In this document: piece by piece, positions 37,098 through 46,015 of the stretch
How the letters are laid out: the number at the start of each line of letters is the position of its first letter
Position numbering within the stretch: position 1 is the first letter of the stretch
Assembly (NCBI RefSeq): GCF_014646195.1
Contig: NZ_BMMZ01000011.1
Location: 100,357 to 164,356, forward strand
Direction: 5' to 3'
Source: Microlunatus endophyticus
GTDB lineage: Bacteria; Actinomycetota; Actinomycetes; Propionibacteriales; Propionibacteriaceae
Length of the DNA stretch: 64,000 nucleotides
The notes under the pieces: generated by a model
The model's database searches: none
What the model was told of the DNA's origin: nothing
The model's input: only the letters and a program-made list of their open reading frames with translations
Made by a program: the position numbers and the translations under genes

Positions 37098-37850
37098 TCA
37101 GCCGAAGCTCGGCAGCTGCGGGATGTCGCCCTGGAGTCCCTCGGCGTCGGACCGGCGGGTGATCCATCCGAGGAGCCGGTTGGCGGGCCCGCTGATCTCG
37201 ATCACCTCGGCCGCCCGCTGCGGCTCAACGTCGTACGTCCGTCCCGATCCGGTGGTCAGCCGCAGCCGGGGGTATTCCGACCGCGGGGCGATCCGGAACA
37301 CGGCCCAGTCGAGCGCCAGCTCGGCGGCCCGCGGGTCGACGTCGTCCACGGTCAGGCCGACGTCCAGATCGAGGTGGTGGACGGTGACCTCGAACAGCCG
37401 CCCGGTCGGCAGCTCCGCGGCCGGCAGTTGCTGGCCGTCGCGCAGGCGCACGACCGCATCCCAGGCACCGGATTCGGTCACTGCGTCGAACTCCTGCGCC
37501 AGCCGGCCGATGGCGACATCGAGGTCGGTCTGGATCTCCAGTCCTCCGCGGGCGGCGCCGGCCTCGATGGCGGCGTCGCGATCCTCGGGGTACATCTGCT
37601 GCTCGACGCCGGTGCGGGCCCAGTTCGCCAAGCGACCGATCGCATCGGCGTGCCGGGCGATGTGGGCGGCGACGTGGGCCCGGGTCCAGCTCGGCAACAA
37701 GGAGGGCTGGTGCCAGGCCTTCTCCTCGACGGCGATGGTTTCGCCGAGCAGGCGGCGGTTGGCCGCTGCGAGCAAGGACCGCGTTTCGGCCGTCGGATCG
37801 GGTGCCTCGTCGGTCGGCGTAGGTTGGTCCGCGGCCGGCTGGGAAGTCAT
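37098..37850 (-). CDS. Mycothiol-dependent maleylpyruvate isomerase family protein
   Basis: The 250-residue protein has the DinB-like four-helix bundle with metal ligands in AHIARHAD and LFEVTVHHLDLD, followed by the C-terminal sterol-carrier-like domain of the family. Members use mycothiol as cofactor; maleylpyruvate itself may not be the substrate. ATG 37850 lies 6 bases after TAGCGT on the minus strand (leaderless). It is divergent from uvrA and upstream of the metallo-hydrolase. Confidence 0.86.
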   Translation of the reverse strand: MTSQPAADQPTPTDEAPDPTAETRSLLAAANRRLLGETIAVEEKAWHQPSLLPSWTRAHVAAHIARHADAIGRLANWARTGVEQQMYPEDRDAAIEAGAARGGLEIQTDLDVAIGRLAQEFDAVTESGAWDAVVRLRDGQQLPAAELPTGRLFEVTVHHLDLDVGLTVDDVDPRAAELALDWAVFRIAPRSEYPRLRLTTGSGRTYDVEPQRAAEVIEISGPANRLLGWITRRSDAEGLQGDIPQLPSFG

Positions 37851-37980
37851 GTCCCAACGCTATCGTGCCCGGATCTGCGACCCGGACGACGCCCACATCC
37901 GGTGTTCCGGGCGAGAGGGTCGCAGGCCGGCGACCCCGACGGAAACCGGATTGTCGGTGGTCCGTCCTAGACTCCCGGAC

Positions 37981-40900
37981 GTGACCGATCGTCTCATCAT
38001 CCGCGGTGCCCGCGAGCACAACCTGCGCGACGTCTCCCTCGACCTGCCCCGGGATGCGTTGATCGTGTTCACCGGCCTGTCCGGGTCGGGCAAGTCGAGT
38101 CTGGCGTTCGACACCATCTTCGCCGAGGGTCAGCGGCGGTATGTCGAGTCGCTCTCGGCGTACGCACGGCAGTTCCTCGGCCAGATGGACAAGCCCGACG
38201 TCGATTTCATCGAGGGGCTGTCGCCCGCGGTCTCGATCGACCAGAAGTCGACCAGCCGCAACCCGCGATCGACCGTCGGCACCATCACCGAGGTGTACGA
38301 CTACCTCCGGCTGCTCTACGCCCGTGCCGGTCACCCGCACTGTCCGGTCTGTGGCGAGCCGATCAGCCGGCAGACCCCGCAGCAGATCGTCGACCGGCTG
38401 CTGGAGCTGGAGGACGGCACCCGGTTCCAGGTGCTGGCCCCGGTGGTCCGTGGCCGCAAGGGGGAGTACGTCGACCTCTTCCGGCAGCTGGCGACCGGCG
38501 GCTTCAGCCGCGTCCGGGTGGACGGCGAGGTGCACCAGGTGACCAGCCCGCCGACGCTGGACAAGCAGAAGAAGCACACGATCGACGTGATCGTCGATCG
38601 GCTGGCGTCGAAGGCGTCAGCCAAGCAGCGGCTCACCGATTCCATCGAGACCGCGCTGGCGCTGGCCAACGGGCTGGTCTCGATCGACTTCGTTGATCTC
38701 GATCCGAAGGATCCGGGCCGCGAACGCGGCTACTCGGAGAAGATGGCCTGCCCCAACGGCCACGACATCTCCATCGACGAGTTGGAGCCGCGGCAGTTCT
38801 CCTTCAACGCACCCTGGGGCGCGTGCCCGGAGTGCTCGGGTATCGGCACCCGGATGGAGGTCGACCCCGAGCTGGTGGTGCCCGATCCCGACCGCAGTCT
38901 CGACGGCGGTGCCTTGGCGCCATGGTCCAGCGTGCACGTCGCCGACTACTTCGACCGGCTGATCGCCGCGCTGGCCAAGAGCGAGGGCTTCAGCACGACT
39001 ACGCCCTGGCGGGATCTGCCGGCGAAGGCCAAGAAGCTGCTGTTGTACGGCGTCGACGGCCAGGTGCACGTCAGCTACAAGAACCGCTACGGCCGGGAGC
39101 GCTCCTACAACGCCCGGTTCGAGGGCGTGGTGTCCTACGTCGAGCGGCGGCACGCCGAGGCCGAGACCGACAGCTCGCGCGAGCGGTTCGCCGGCTACAT
39201 GCGCGAGGTGCCCTGCCGGGCCTGCAACGGCGCCCGGCTGAAGCCGACGTCGCTGGCTGTCACCGTCGGCGGCAAGAACATCGCCGAGGTCGCCGGGCTG
39301 TCGATCGACAAGGCATCGGAGTTCCTCGCCGGTCTCGAGCTCAGTGCACGGGAGAAGCAGATCGCCGAGCGGGTGCTCAAGGAGATCAACGAGCGGCTGC
39401 GGTTCCTGCTCGACGTCGGCCTGGACTACCTGTCGTTGGACCGGCCGACCGGGAGCCTGTCGGGTGGCGAGGCCCAGCGGATCCGGCTGGCGACCCAGAT
39501 CGGCTCCGGTCTGGCCGGCGTGTTGTACGTGTTGGACGAGCCGTCCATCGGCCTGCACCAGCGCGACAACCGGCGGCTGATCGAGACGCTGGTCCGGCTG
39601 CGTGACATCGGCAACACCCTGATCGTCGTCGAGCACGACGAGGACACCATCCGGATGGCGGACTGGGCGGTCGACATCGGTCCTGGGGCCGGTGAGCACG
39701 GCGGCCACGTCGTGGTCTCGGGTACCGTCGACGAGCTGCTCAAGAGCGAGGAATCGCTCACCGGTCAGTACCTGTCCGGCCGCAAGCAGATCCCGCTGCC
39801 GGCCAGCCGGCGCCCCGGCGACGGTCGGGTGGTGACCGTGCACGGCGCGACCGAGCACAACCTGCAGAACATCGACGTCGACTTCCCGCTCGGTCAGCTC
39901 ATCGCGGTGACCGGTGTCTCGGGCTCGGGGAAGTCGACCCTGGTCAACAGCATCCTCTACACCGCTCTGGCCAAGCAGATCTACAACGCCCGGGCGGTGC
40001 CGGGCAAGCACCGGTCGATCAGCGGTCTGGACCACATCGACAAGATCATCCACGTCGACCAGTCGCCGATCGGCCGCACGCCGCGATCCAATCCGGCGAC
40101 CTACACCGGGGTCTTCGACCACATGCGCAAGCTGTTCGCCGAGACGCCGGAGGCGAAGGTCCGCGGCTACCAGCCGGGCCGGTTCTCCTTCAACGTCAAG
40201 GGCGGTCGCTGTGAGAACTGCATGGGCGACGGCACGATCAAGATCGAGATGAATTTCCTTCCCGACGTGTACGTCCCCTGCGAGGTCTGCCACGGCGCCC
40301 GCTACAACCGCGAGACGCTCGAGGTGCACTACAAGGGCAAGACGATCGCCGAGGTGCTGGACATGCCGATCGAGGAGGCGGTGCACTTCTTCGCCGCGAT
40401 CCCGGCGATCGCCCGGCACCTGCAGACGCTCAACGAGGTCGGCCTCGGCTACGTCCGGCTCGGCCAGCCGGCCCCGACGCTGTCCGGGGGCGAGGCCCAG
40501 CGGGTCAAGCTGGCCAGCGAGCTGCAGAAGCGTTCCACGGGCCGCACCATGTATGTCCTGGACGAGCCGACGACTGGTCTGCACTTCGAGGACATCCGCA
40601 AGCTGCTCGGGGTGCTCGGCCGGTTGGTCGATGCCGGCAACACGGTGGTGGTGATCGAGCACAACCTCGACGTGATCAAGACCGCCGACCATCTGATCGA
40701 CATGGGTCCGGAGGGCGGCTCCCGCGGCGGCACGGTGATCGCCACCGGAACGCCCGAGACGATCGCCCAGTCGCCGGGGTCGTACACCGGCTTGTTCCTG
40801 AAGGAGATTCTCGACGGGCACGACATCCCGGTCGGCCCGGCGCAACCGGAACTGCTGACGTCAGCGGTGGCTGACGCACCGCGTTCCCAGAGGACCACCA

Positions 40901-41133
40901 AGAAGGCGGCCACGAAGAGCCCGGCCAAGAAGCCGGCGGCTAAGAAGACTGCTCCGCAGAAAGCTCCTGCGAAGAAGACGACGGCCAAGCAGACCGCAAC
41001 AACGAAGACCGCAACAACGAAGACCGCAGCAACGAAGACCGCGGGGAAGAAGACCACCGCAAAGAAGACCACCGCAAAGAAGACCACCGGCGGGACCCGC
41101 CGTGCGGCAGGGCGGAGGGATTCGGCGGCCTGA
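37981..41133 (+). CDS. uvrA: UvrABC excinuclease subunit A with lysine-rich tail
   Basis: The 1050-residue damage-recognition ATPase has two ABC modules (Walker A GLSGSGKSSLAFDTI and GVSGSGKSTLVNSIL; signatures SGGEAQRIRLA and SGGEAQRVKLA), zinc-binding cysteines (CPVC; CENCMGDG; CEVCHGARY), and DEPSIGLHQRD and DEPTTGLHFED Walker B motifs. After about residue 960 comes a tail of 85-90 residues made almost wholly of K, A, T and P, absent from typical UvrA. GTG 37981 lies 7 bases after TAGACT (37968-37973), although the frame is open for 950 bases upstream. Confidence 0.96.
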   Translation: MTDRLIIRGAREHNLRDVSLDLPRDALIVFTGLSGSGKSSLAFDTIFAEGQRRYVESLSAYARQFLGQMDKPDVDFIEGLSPAVSIDQKSTSRNPRSTVGTITEVYDYLRLLYARAGHPHCPVCGEPISRQTPQQIVDRLLELEDGTRFQVLAPVVRGRKGEYVDLFRQLATGGFSRVRVDGEVHQVTSPPTLDKQKKHTIDVIVDRLASKASAKQRLTDSIETALALANGLVSIDFVDLDPKDPGRERGYSEKMACPNGHDISIDELEPRQFSFNAPWGACPECSGIGTRMEVDPELVVPDPDRSLDGGALAPWSSVHVADYFDRLIAALAKSEGFSTTTPWRDLPAKAKKLLLYGVDGQVHVSYKNRYGRERSYNARFEGVVSYVERRHAEAETDSSRERFAGYMREVPCRACNGARLKPTSLAVTVGGKNIAEVAGLSIDKASEFLAGLELSAREKQIAERVLKEINERLRFLLDVGLDYLSLDRPTGSLSGGEAQRIRLATQIGSGLAGVLYVLDEPSIGLHQRDNRRLIETLVRLRDIGNTLIVVEHDEDTIRMADWAVDIGPGAGEHGGHVVVSGTVDELLKSEESLTGQYLSGRKQIPLPASRRPGDGRVVTVHGATEHNLQNIDVDFPLGQLIAVTGVSGSGKSTLVNSILYTALAKQIYNARAVPGKHRSISGLDHIDKIIHVDQSPIGRTPRSNPATYTGVFDHMRKLFAETPEAKVRGYQPGRFSFNVKGGRCENCMGDGTIKIEMNFLPDVYVPCEVCHGARYNRETLEVHYKGKTIAEVLDMPIEEAVHFFAAIPAIARHLQTLNEVGLGYVRLGQPAPTLSGGEAQRVKLASELQKRSTGRTMYVLDEPTTGLHFEDIRKLLGVLGRLVDAGNTVVVIEHNLDVIKTADHLIDMGPEGGSRGGTVIATGTPETIAQSPGSYTGLFLKEILDGHDIPVGPAQPELLTSAVADAPRSQRTTKKAATKSPAKKPAAKKTAPQKAPAKKTTAKQTATTKTATTKTAATKTAGKKTTAKKTTAKKTTGGTRRAAGRRDSAA

Positions 41134-41282
41134 GGCGGGTGCAGCCCTGAGCTGGATCTGGCACCCGGTTTGAACTCGGCGGCGGTTTGTGTCGTTAGTT
41201 GAGGCATCAGCCCATTCACTGACGGATGCAGCCGCCGACGACGCCGCCCACCCTCCGACCGACGACTGGAGTCACTCCACCC

Positions 41283-41717
41283 ATGATCGACGCATTCCTC
41301 AAGGTGTCCGACACCGGATCCCGCCGCGACCTCTTCCGCTCGTTCGGGCTGGTGGCCCTCGGCGGTGGAACCGCGGCCGTGCTGGCCGCGTGCTCCGGGC
41401 CAAGCGAGAGCTCCAGTGCGGCGTCGTCGGCGGGACCGTTGACGGTCGCCAAGACGGCGGTGCCGAGCGGCAGCGGCATGATCAAGGACGGCTTCATCGT
41501 CACCCAGCCGACTGCGGGGAGCTTCAAGGCATTCAGCAACATCTGCACTCACCAGGGTTGCCCGATCACCGACATCTCCGGCGGCACGATCATGTGCAAC
41601 TGCCACGGCAGCGAGTTCAACCTCGACGGGTCGGTCAAGCGCGGACCTGCGAGCCGGCCGCTGACCACGGCCAAGGTCACCGAGGACGGCGCCAATCTGG
41701 ACGTCTCGGGCGCCTGA
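41283..41717 (+). CDS. Rieske [2Fe-2S] lipoprotein
   Basis: The 144-residue exported protein combines a twin-arginine start (SRRDLFRSFG), hydrophobic core and lipobox LAACS, then a Rieske domain with cluster ligands CTHQGC and CNCHGS. The paired Cys-His motifs are complete, so it should carry a 2Fe-2S cluster on the outer face of the membrane. It is probably an electron carrier of unknown partner. ATG 41226 is also in frame, but 41283 places the signal peptide correctly. It converges on the ArsR gene. Confidence 0.88.
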   Translation: MIDAFLKVSDTGSRRDLFRSFGLVALGGGTAAVLAACSGPSESSSAASSAGPLTVAKTAVPSGSGMIKDGFIVTQPTAGSFKAFSNICTHQGCPITDISGGTIMCNCHGSEFNLDGSVKRGPASRPLTTAKVTEDGANLDVSGA

Positions 41718-41735
41718 GCACTCTCGATCTTCCGG

Positions 41736-42074
41736 CTAGCGGATCGATCGCTCCGCCCGGCGCTTGAGCGCCTCGAGCTGACGGTCCCAGGCCGACGCCT
41801 GACGTTGCAGCCAACGGGCTGTCTCCTCCAGCGGCGCCGGACTCACCTCGAAGAGCACTTCCCGGCCGCGCTTGGACGATGTGACGAGCCCCGCCTCGGT
41901 CAGCACCGCGAGGTGCTTGGCGACGGCCTGTCGGCTGATCGTCAGGCGTTCGGCGACTGCGGTCGCGGTGATCCCGCTGGCCGAGGCCACGGTCTCGAGC
42001 ACCTCGCGTCGGCGCGGGTCGGCGAGCGCGGTGAAGACGACGGCGACCTCGTCGGGCGCGGAGGGATCGGTCAT
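41736..42074 (-). CDS. ArsR-family transcriptional regulator
   Basis: The 112-residue winged-helix protein has the ArsR recognition region (DPRRREVLETVASASGITATAVAERLTISRQAVAKH in pieces) and no cysteine metal site, which fits the subgroup paired with SRPBCC proteins. It overlaps the SRPBCC gene by 4 bases and is its downstream partner. The twin palindromes at 42561-42611 are the likely operators. Confidence 0.9.
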   Translation of the reverse strand: MTDPSAPDEVAVVFTALADPRRREVLETVASASGITATAVAERLTISRQAVAKHLAVLTEAGLVTSSKRGREVLFEVSPAPLEETARWLQRQASAWDRQLEALKRRAERSIR

Positions 42075-42520
42075 TTCTCCAGGTGGGCCTTCGCGGCCGC
42101 CAGTTCCTGCTCCCAGCCCTCGGTGTTGGCGTCGTAGGTGTTGCGGCGCTTCTCGTCGGTCGTGCCGACGGCGAAGCCGCTCTCGACCACCCGGACCACG
42201 GTTCCGCCGTCCACCGGCTGCAGGGTGAATTCCACCAGCGTGCGGAGTTGGTCCGGCTGATCGTTGTCGCTTTCGCCGGCGAGCCAGCGGAAGGACACCG
42301 ACTCCGGCTCGACGGATCCGACGACTTCGATCAGCCAGTCGCCGTGCTTGACGTCCGAAACCTTCCAGACGTTGTCCCGGATCGCCTCGATGGCGTGCTC
42401 GCGGATCTCGCCCTCATTGATCCACCAGCCCGGTTCGGACACCAGCGGCCACACCACGTCCACTGGTGCGGCGATGGTGATCTCACGTTCGATGGTGTCC
42501 GGAACGGTAGTGGCGTTCAT
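42071..42520 (-). CDS. SRPBCC/AHSA1-domain protein
   Basis: The 149-residue protein has the START/AHSA1 helix-grip pattern (REITIAAPVDVVWPLVSEPGWW at the N terminus; EGWEQELAAAKAHLEK at the C-terminal helix). Such proteins bind hydrophobic ligands or modulate partners and are regularly encoded with an ArsR regulator. ATG 42520 is chosen because AGGAG lies 6 bases upstream; the frame is open to 42598 through the operator region. Confidence 0.87.
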   Translation of the reverse strand: MNATTVPDTIEREITIAAPVDVVWPLVSEPGWWINEGEIREHAIEAIRDNVWKVSDVKHGDWLIEVVGSVEPESVSFRWLAGESDNDQPDQLRTLVEFTLQPVDGGTVVRVVESGFAVGTTDEKRRNTYDANTEGWEQELAAAKAHLEK

Positions 42521-42542
42521 GATCATCTCCTGGATTCCTGGG

Positions 42543-42611
42543 ACATCGGAGCCTCCGATGTGCAACTCAAAGGTTGCACGTTTCTCCAGGAAGTGCAACC
42601 CTTGAGTTGCA
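42543..42611. promoter_or_regulatory. Twin operator palindromes upstream of the SRPBCC-ArsR operon
   Basis: Two 18-base sites of the form TGCAAC-N6-GTTGCA lie at 42561-42578 and 42594-42611, their centres 33 bases apart, about three helical turns. The two sites are also inverted copies of each other with one mismatch. A separate perfect 9-bp inverted repeat (ACATCGGAG/CTCCGATGT) is at 42543-42561, in the leader. The position before an ArsR operon suggests autoregulation. Confidence 0.65.
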
Positions 42612-42617
42612 AATGGG

Positions 42618-43274
42618 TCATGACCGGGCGGCGGCGAGTGCTGCGCTGAACCGGCGCGCCTTCTCGGTGATCACATCCCAGCGCTGGTCGGCCATGTCGG
42701 ACGCCGAGCACAGCTCGCTCCCGGCCCCGACTGCGAATGCGCCGGCGGAAAGCCAGTCGCCGAGATTGTCGGCCGAGACCCCGCCCGTCGGCATCAGCGG
42801 CACATCGGGGAACGGGCCGCGCAGAGCTCGCAGATAGCTGGGGCCGACCAGCGAGCCCGGGAAGATCTTGATCGCAGCGACCCCCAGCTCCAGGGCGGCC
42901 ATCAGTTCGGTCGGGGTCAGCGCGCCGCTCATCGTCGGCAGCCCGGTGTCGGTCATGAAGCGTACGAGATCGGGCGCCGTGCCGGGGCTGACCAGGAACT
43001 GGGCGCCTGCCACTGCCGCCTCGGTGACCTGCGGCCGCCGGGTCAACGTCCCCGCGCCCACGATCGCGTCCGGGAAGTCCTGCCGGATCCGCGCGATCGC
43101 CGGAGCGGCGTCCGGGGTGCTGTAGGTGACCTCGATCGCCGTCACGCCGCCCGCGATCAGTGCCTCCGCTGCCGCCACCGCCGCTTCGGAGGTAGGAGCC
43201 CGGAGTACGGCGATCACGCCGGCATCGGCTACGGCTCGCAACGCCTCGGGGAGAGTCTCGGGATTCTGGGTCAT
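42618..43274 (-). CDS. eda: 2-keto-3-deoxy-6-phosphogluconate (KDPG/KHG) aldolase
   Basis: The 218-residue class I aldolase has the Schiff-base lysine in AAIKIFPGSLVGPSYL, the catalytic glutamate strand AIEVTYST, and GAGTLTR and MPTGGVS phosphate-binding loops. It splits KDPG to pyruvate and glyceraldehyde 3-phosphate. ATG 43274 is 7 bases after a minus-strand TACGCT (43282-43287), which argues against the longer open frame to 43343. No other Entner-Doudoroff gene is adjacent. Confidence 0.9.
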   Translation of the reverse strand: MTQNPETLPEALRAVADAGVIAVLRAPTSEAAVAAAEALIAGGVTAIEVTYSTPDAAPAIARIRQDFPDAIVGAGTLTRRPQVTEAAVAGAQFLVSPGTAPDLVRFMTDTGLPTMSGALTPTELMAALELGVAAIKIFPGSLVGPSYLRALRGPFPDVPLMPTGGVSADNLGDWLSAGAFAVGAGSELCSASDMADQRWDVITEKARRFSAALAAARS

Positions 43275-43281
43275 GATTGTC

Positions 43282-43313
43282 AGCGTATCCGTCGGCGTCA
43301 CGGGCGTTACGCT
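43282..43313. promoter_or_regulatory. Divergent leaderless promoters of eda and the flavodoxin-fold gene
   Basis: TACGCT on the minus strand (43282-43287) lies 7 bases before the eda ATG, and TACGCT on the plus strand (43308-43313) lies 7 bases before GTG 43321. The two start regions face away from each other across 46 bases, so the two genes share a control region. Confidence 0.55.
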
Positions 43314-43320
43314 CTCGTCC

Positions 43321-43935
43321 GTGAGTGTTATCTCTCCGGTCATGATCGTGCTGGCGCACCCGAGTGCCGCCGGTTTCGATCATGAACTCGCCGACCGGGT
43401 CAGGTCGGTAATCGGACAGACCGGCGTCCGGCAGCACTTCCACGACCTGTATGCCGAGTCGTTCGACCCGGTGCTGACCGAGAATGCCCAAGGTGAGGCA
43501 GAGGTCTGGTCGCGGGGGACCAGTGCCGAACAGGTTCGTGCACGGGTCGCCGCGGCGCCGGATCCCCTGGTGCTGCGTCACCAACGCGAGCTCGCCGAGG
43601 CGAGGGGACTGGTGGTGATCCACCCTGACTGGCTCGGCAAGCCGCCGGCGATCCTGGCCGGCTGGCTGGACCGGGTGCTGCTGTCGGCACGACAGAATCC
43701 GGCACCACAACTGCAGCGGGCACTGGTGATCAACACCTGTGAGGCAGACGGGACGGCGGCCGAATCAGATGCCCTCGGCGTGCTCTGGCGTGATCAACTC
43801 GGCCCCTACCTGGGGTCGCCGCTCTTCGAGCGGCTGACCTTCCGCGGCGTCGGAACCGCCGATGATCAACAACTCGGACGCTGGCGGAATGCGACCGACC
43901 GGGCTGCGGCCTGGGTCAGCGGAGCAGCTCGCTGA
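43321..43935 (+). CDS. Flavodoxin-fold NAD(P)H:quinone oxidoreductase family protein
   Basis: The 204-residue protein has the family start MIVLAHPSAAGFDHELADRV, the HFHDLYAESFDPVL segment, and HPDWLGKPPAILAGWLDRVL, as in MdaB/YwrO/KefF-like FMN reductases. It probably reduces quinones. GTG 43321 is supported by the TACGCT box; ATG 43342 is a shorter alternative. It is the last gene before the accessory island. Confidence 0.85.
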   Translation: MSVISPVMIVLAHPSAAGFDHELADRVRSVIGQTGVRQHFHDLYAESFDPVLTENAQGEAEVWSRGTSAEQVRARVAAAPDPLVLRHQRELAEARGLVVIHPDWLGKPPAILAGWLDRVLLSARQNPAPQLQRALVINTCEADGTAAESDALGVLWRDQLGPYLGSPLFERLTFRGVGTADDQQLGRWRNATDRAAAWVSGAAR

Positions 43936-44627
43936 ACAGGCGCCACGATCGCTCGCGTGGCGGTCGCTTCGGACGACCTATGACTCGCACGATCGATAGG
44001 GCGTCCACCGCGCCAGGCCGGCGCGGTCGCCGAGGGTAGTGGGAACCACTACGCATTCTTCGCCGGCCAGCCGCTCCACATGACGCCCGTTGACCGGGCA
44101 GCGAGCCGGGCGGGGTCTACGGGCAACCGCCGCTTTCGCGGTGATCAGATCGTCTGACGTGTCTCGCCAGTGGAGCGGTCACCGGGCAGCGAACCTGTTG
44201 CGGTCGGTGCGGGCATTTGACGCAGCTTGCAATAGGTTGGCACAGGCTTCGATGACTTGCGGTACTTGGAGTGGTGGGGAGTCGTCGCCGAGGCTGACGC
44301 CGGCGGGGATGAGGTCGTTTTGCGGCTGCGCGCTGGTTTGAGTGGCTCGGGTGAAGAGGCTATCGCCAGTGTGTGTTTCGGTTTGGTAGTACGAGCACGT
44401 CAGATCACGTGCGGGTATAGGTCAGTCCTGGTCGGCGAGGGGGCGAGCGCGTCGTGGATCTGCTGGACGACGGCGGGTAACAGGTCGGTGGACACACTGG
44501 TCATGGCTGTGGAGACGAACGTCTGATACGGCCGGGCTGACCTTGAACTCAGCCTGGTCAAGGGATCGGTTCGAACAGGTTCCGACAGGCCCGACGAGCG
44601 AACGGCTCCGGCGGCCCAGGAAGCTGG
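43936..44627. other. Island left edge: gene-poor, with dispersed-element ends and a coding remnant
   Basis: No intact gene is convincing in this 692-base gap. It holds two direct copies of the element end (TGACCGGGCAG 44091-44101; TCACCGGGCAG 44179-44189) and, on the minus strand, an open frame without start or recognisable domain (44179-44436). The region marks the change from the ordered core to the cassette-like island. Confidence 0.6.
44179..44436 (-). pseudogene. Coding remnant of unknown family
   Basis: A minus-strand frame of about 85 codons reads like protein (IPAGVSLGDDSPPLQ, VIEACANLLQAASNARTDRN) but has no start codon. A second protein-like stretch in another frame (LLPAVVQQIHDALAP, about 44430-44525) lies just upstream, as if one gene had been frameshifted. 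The stop codon is formed by the TCACCGGGCAG element end. I do not recognise the family. Confidence 0.3.
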
Positions 44628-44996
44628 TCAGATCTCGTTAGGTCCTTCGAACCAGACCTCGATCCCGGACGGGGACTCGACGGCGACTAGTTGGGTGCGG
44701 AAGCGGGTCCCGCCTTCTTCGGTGACGATCCGGTGCGTCAGCGTGTGTCGATTGCAGGTCGCGATGACCTCGTCGAGTTCTTGAGCCGTGGTGAGTGCGA
44801 ACTGCCAGCGCAGCCCGGAAGCATACGCAGGTTGCATCGCCGATGCGGCCTGCAGACCGATGATTGCCTCGCCGCAGCGAACCGCCAGGAAGCCGGGAAA
44901 CTCGTCGCCCTCGTAGGCATCCTGGAACCCGAACAGGCGGTAGAAATCTCGCTCCGCGTACTGGTCGCGGACGTACATGATTGGATGTATTTGCAT
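44628..44996 (-). CDS. VOC-superfamily (glyoxalase/bleomycin-resistance) protein
   Basis: The 122-residue protein has the VOC start MQIHPIMYVRDQYAERDFYRLFGF and ends with GTRFRTQLVAVESPSGIEVWFEG, a typical final metal-ligand strand. Members sequester bleomycin-like drugs or catalyse isomerisations. The frame is open to 45329, with another ATG at 45053, but the domain starts at 44996. It is the first complete cargo gene of the island and runs opposite to most others. Confidence 0.75.
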   Translation of the reverse strand: MQIHPIMYVRDQYAERDFYRLFGFQDAYEGDEFPGFLAVRCGEAIIGLQAASAMQPAYASGLRWQFALTTAQELDEVIATCNRHTLTHRIVTEEGGTRFRTQLVAVESPSGIEVWFEGPNEI

Positions 44997-45232
44997 CCTG
45001 CGATGTTCGTCTTCTGGAGTGAGTTCCGCAATCCGGCTCCTCTCTGCGGACATTTTGCATCGCAGGATTTGCCCTTCTTGGGCACTGATCGGTATCAGAG
45101 AAGGGTCCGGAACATCTAGAGTCCGGTCGACCTCTGCCCGCTGGCGGGTCGCTGGGGATCTGGAGCTGCGGCTTTGCATCTGACGTCGTGGGACGTCGTC
45201 GTGAATTCTCAGTGGTCCGATGTAGTTGAGGG

Positions 45233-45336
45233 CTGCCCGGTCTGGGATCGGATCCGGCACCCGTTCACCCGCTCGAACTGGTGCCCGGTGAGCGTGCCCG
45301 CTGGTCTGCCCGCAGACGGGTGTCGTCATCGGGCAG
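45233..45336. repeat. Dispersed palindromic element (CTGCCCGG...CGGGCAG)
   Basis: Ends CTGCCCGG (45233) and TCGGGCAG (to 45336) are inverted, with an internal TGCCCGGTGA at 45282-45291. It lies between the VOC and P-loop kinase genes. The rest of 44997-45456 holds no other supported feature. Confidence 0.5.
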
Positions 45337-45456
45337 CTGCCGGCGGCGTCGGCCGGCGGAACCGCTTTCGGGCTGGAGGCTTGGGGTTACCAGGTCAGCG
45401 GGCCTCGATTCGGTGGATGGCTAACTGACTGGCAGACGATCGGCAGATCCCCGACA

Positions 45457-45990
45457 GTGAGGGCTGTGATCACTATCGTGAGCGGCATCCCTGGCGCGGG
45501 CAAGACGACGGTTTCGAGGCTGCTGGCCGACGGGTGGCCGCGATCGGTCCACTTGGAGGGTGACCGGATCGGTGCGGAGTTCATCGTGCGCGGATTGCTG
45601 CAGCCGGGCGACGAGCCGGTCGAGGAATCCGAGGCGCAACTGGTTCTCCGTCGGCGCAACACCGCGCTGCTTGCCGACTCCTTCGGGTCGGCCGGCTTTG
45701 AGGTCGTGGTCGATGACGTCATCTTGTGGCCGGGCGGTCTGCGGCTGTACCTGGACCTGCTGCCCAGTCGACCAATCCGGTTCGTGGTCCTCGCGCCACA
45801 GCTGGATGTGGTCGCCCAGCGCGACGCCGGCCGCAGCAAGCACGTGTTCGAGCAGTGGCGCCACCTCAACGATCAGCTGCTCCGATGGACAGATCAACCT
45901 GGACTACGGTTGGACACCTCAGGTCTGAACGCCGAAACGACTGTACGGATAATCCGTCAGCGCTGGGACGAAGCGCTCATCGCCAGCTGA
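45457..45990 (+). CDS. Small P-loop kinase
   Basis: The 177-residue protein has Walker A VSGIPGAGKTTVSRLL, a substrate-side HLEGDRIGAEFI, and VVVDDVIL as Walker B-like strand. This matches the AAA_33/CPT-like group of small kinases, which includes chloramphenicol and polynucleotide kinases. Substrate is unknown. GTG 45457 starts the first strand directly. It is 25 bases upstream of another P-loop kinase gene on the same strand. Confidence 0.78.
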   Translation: MRAVITIVSGIPGAGKTTVSRLLADGWPRSVHLEGDRIGAEFIVRGLLQPGDEPVEESEAQLVLRRRNTALLADSFGSAGFEVVVDDVILWPGGLRLYLDLLPSRPIRFVVLAPQLDVVAQRDAGRSKHVFEQWRHLNDQLLRWTDQPGLRLDTSGLNAETTVRIIRQRWDEALIAS

Positions 45991-46015
45991 TAGCAGTAAA
46001 CGACCGAGGAAAATC

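Noticed and set aside
37024..37980. Upstream extension of the uvrA frame
   Set aside because: It covers the metallo-hydrolase start and the isomerase gene on the other strand; the leaderless GTG at 37981 and the family's start residues define the real N terminus.
38617..40845. 742-codon minus-strand frame opposite uvrA
   Set aside because: Shadow of the uvrA frame; no domain, no start context.
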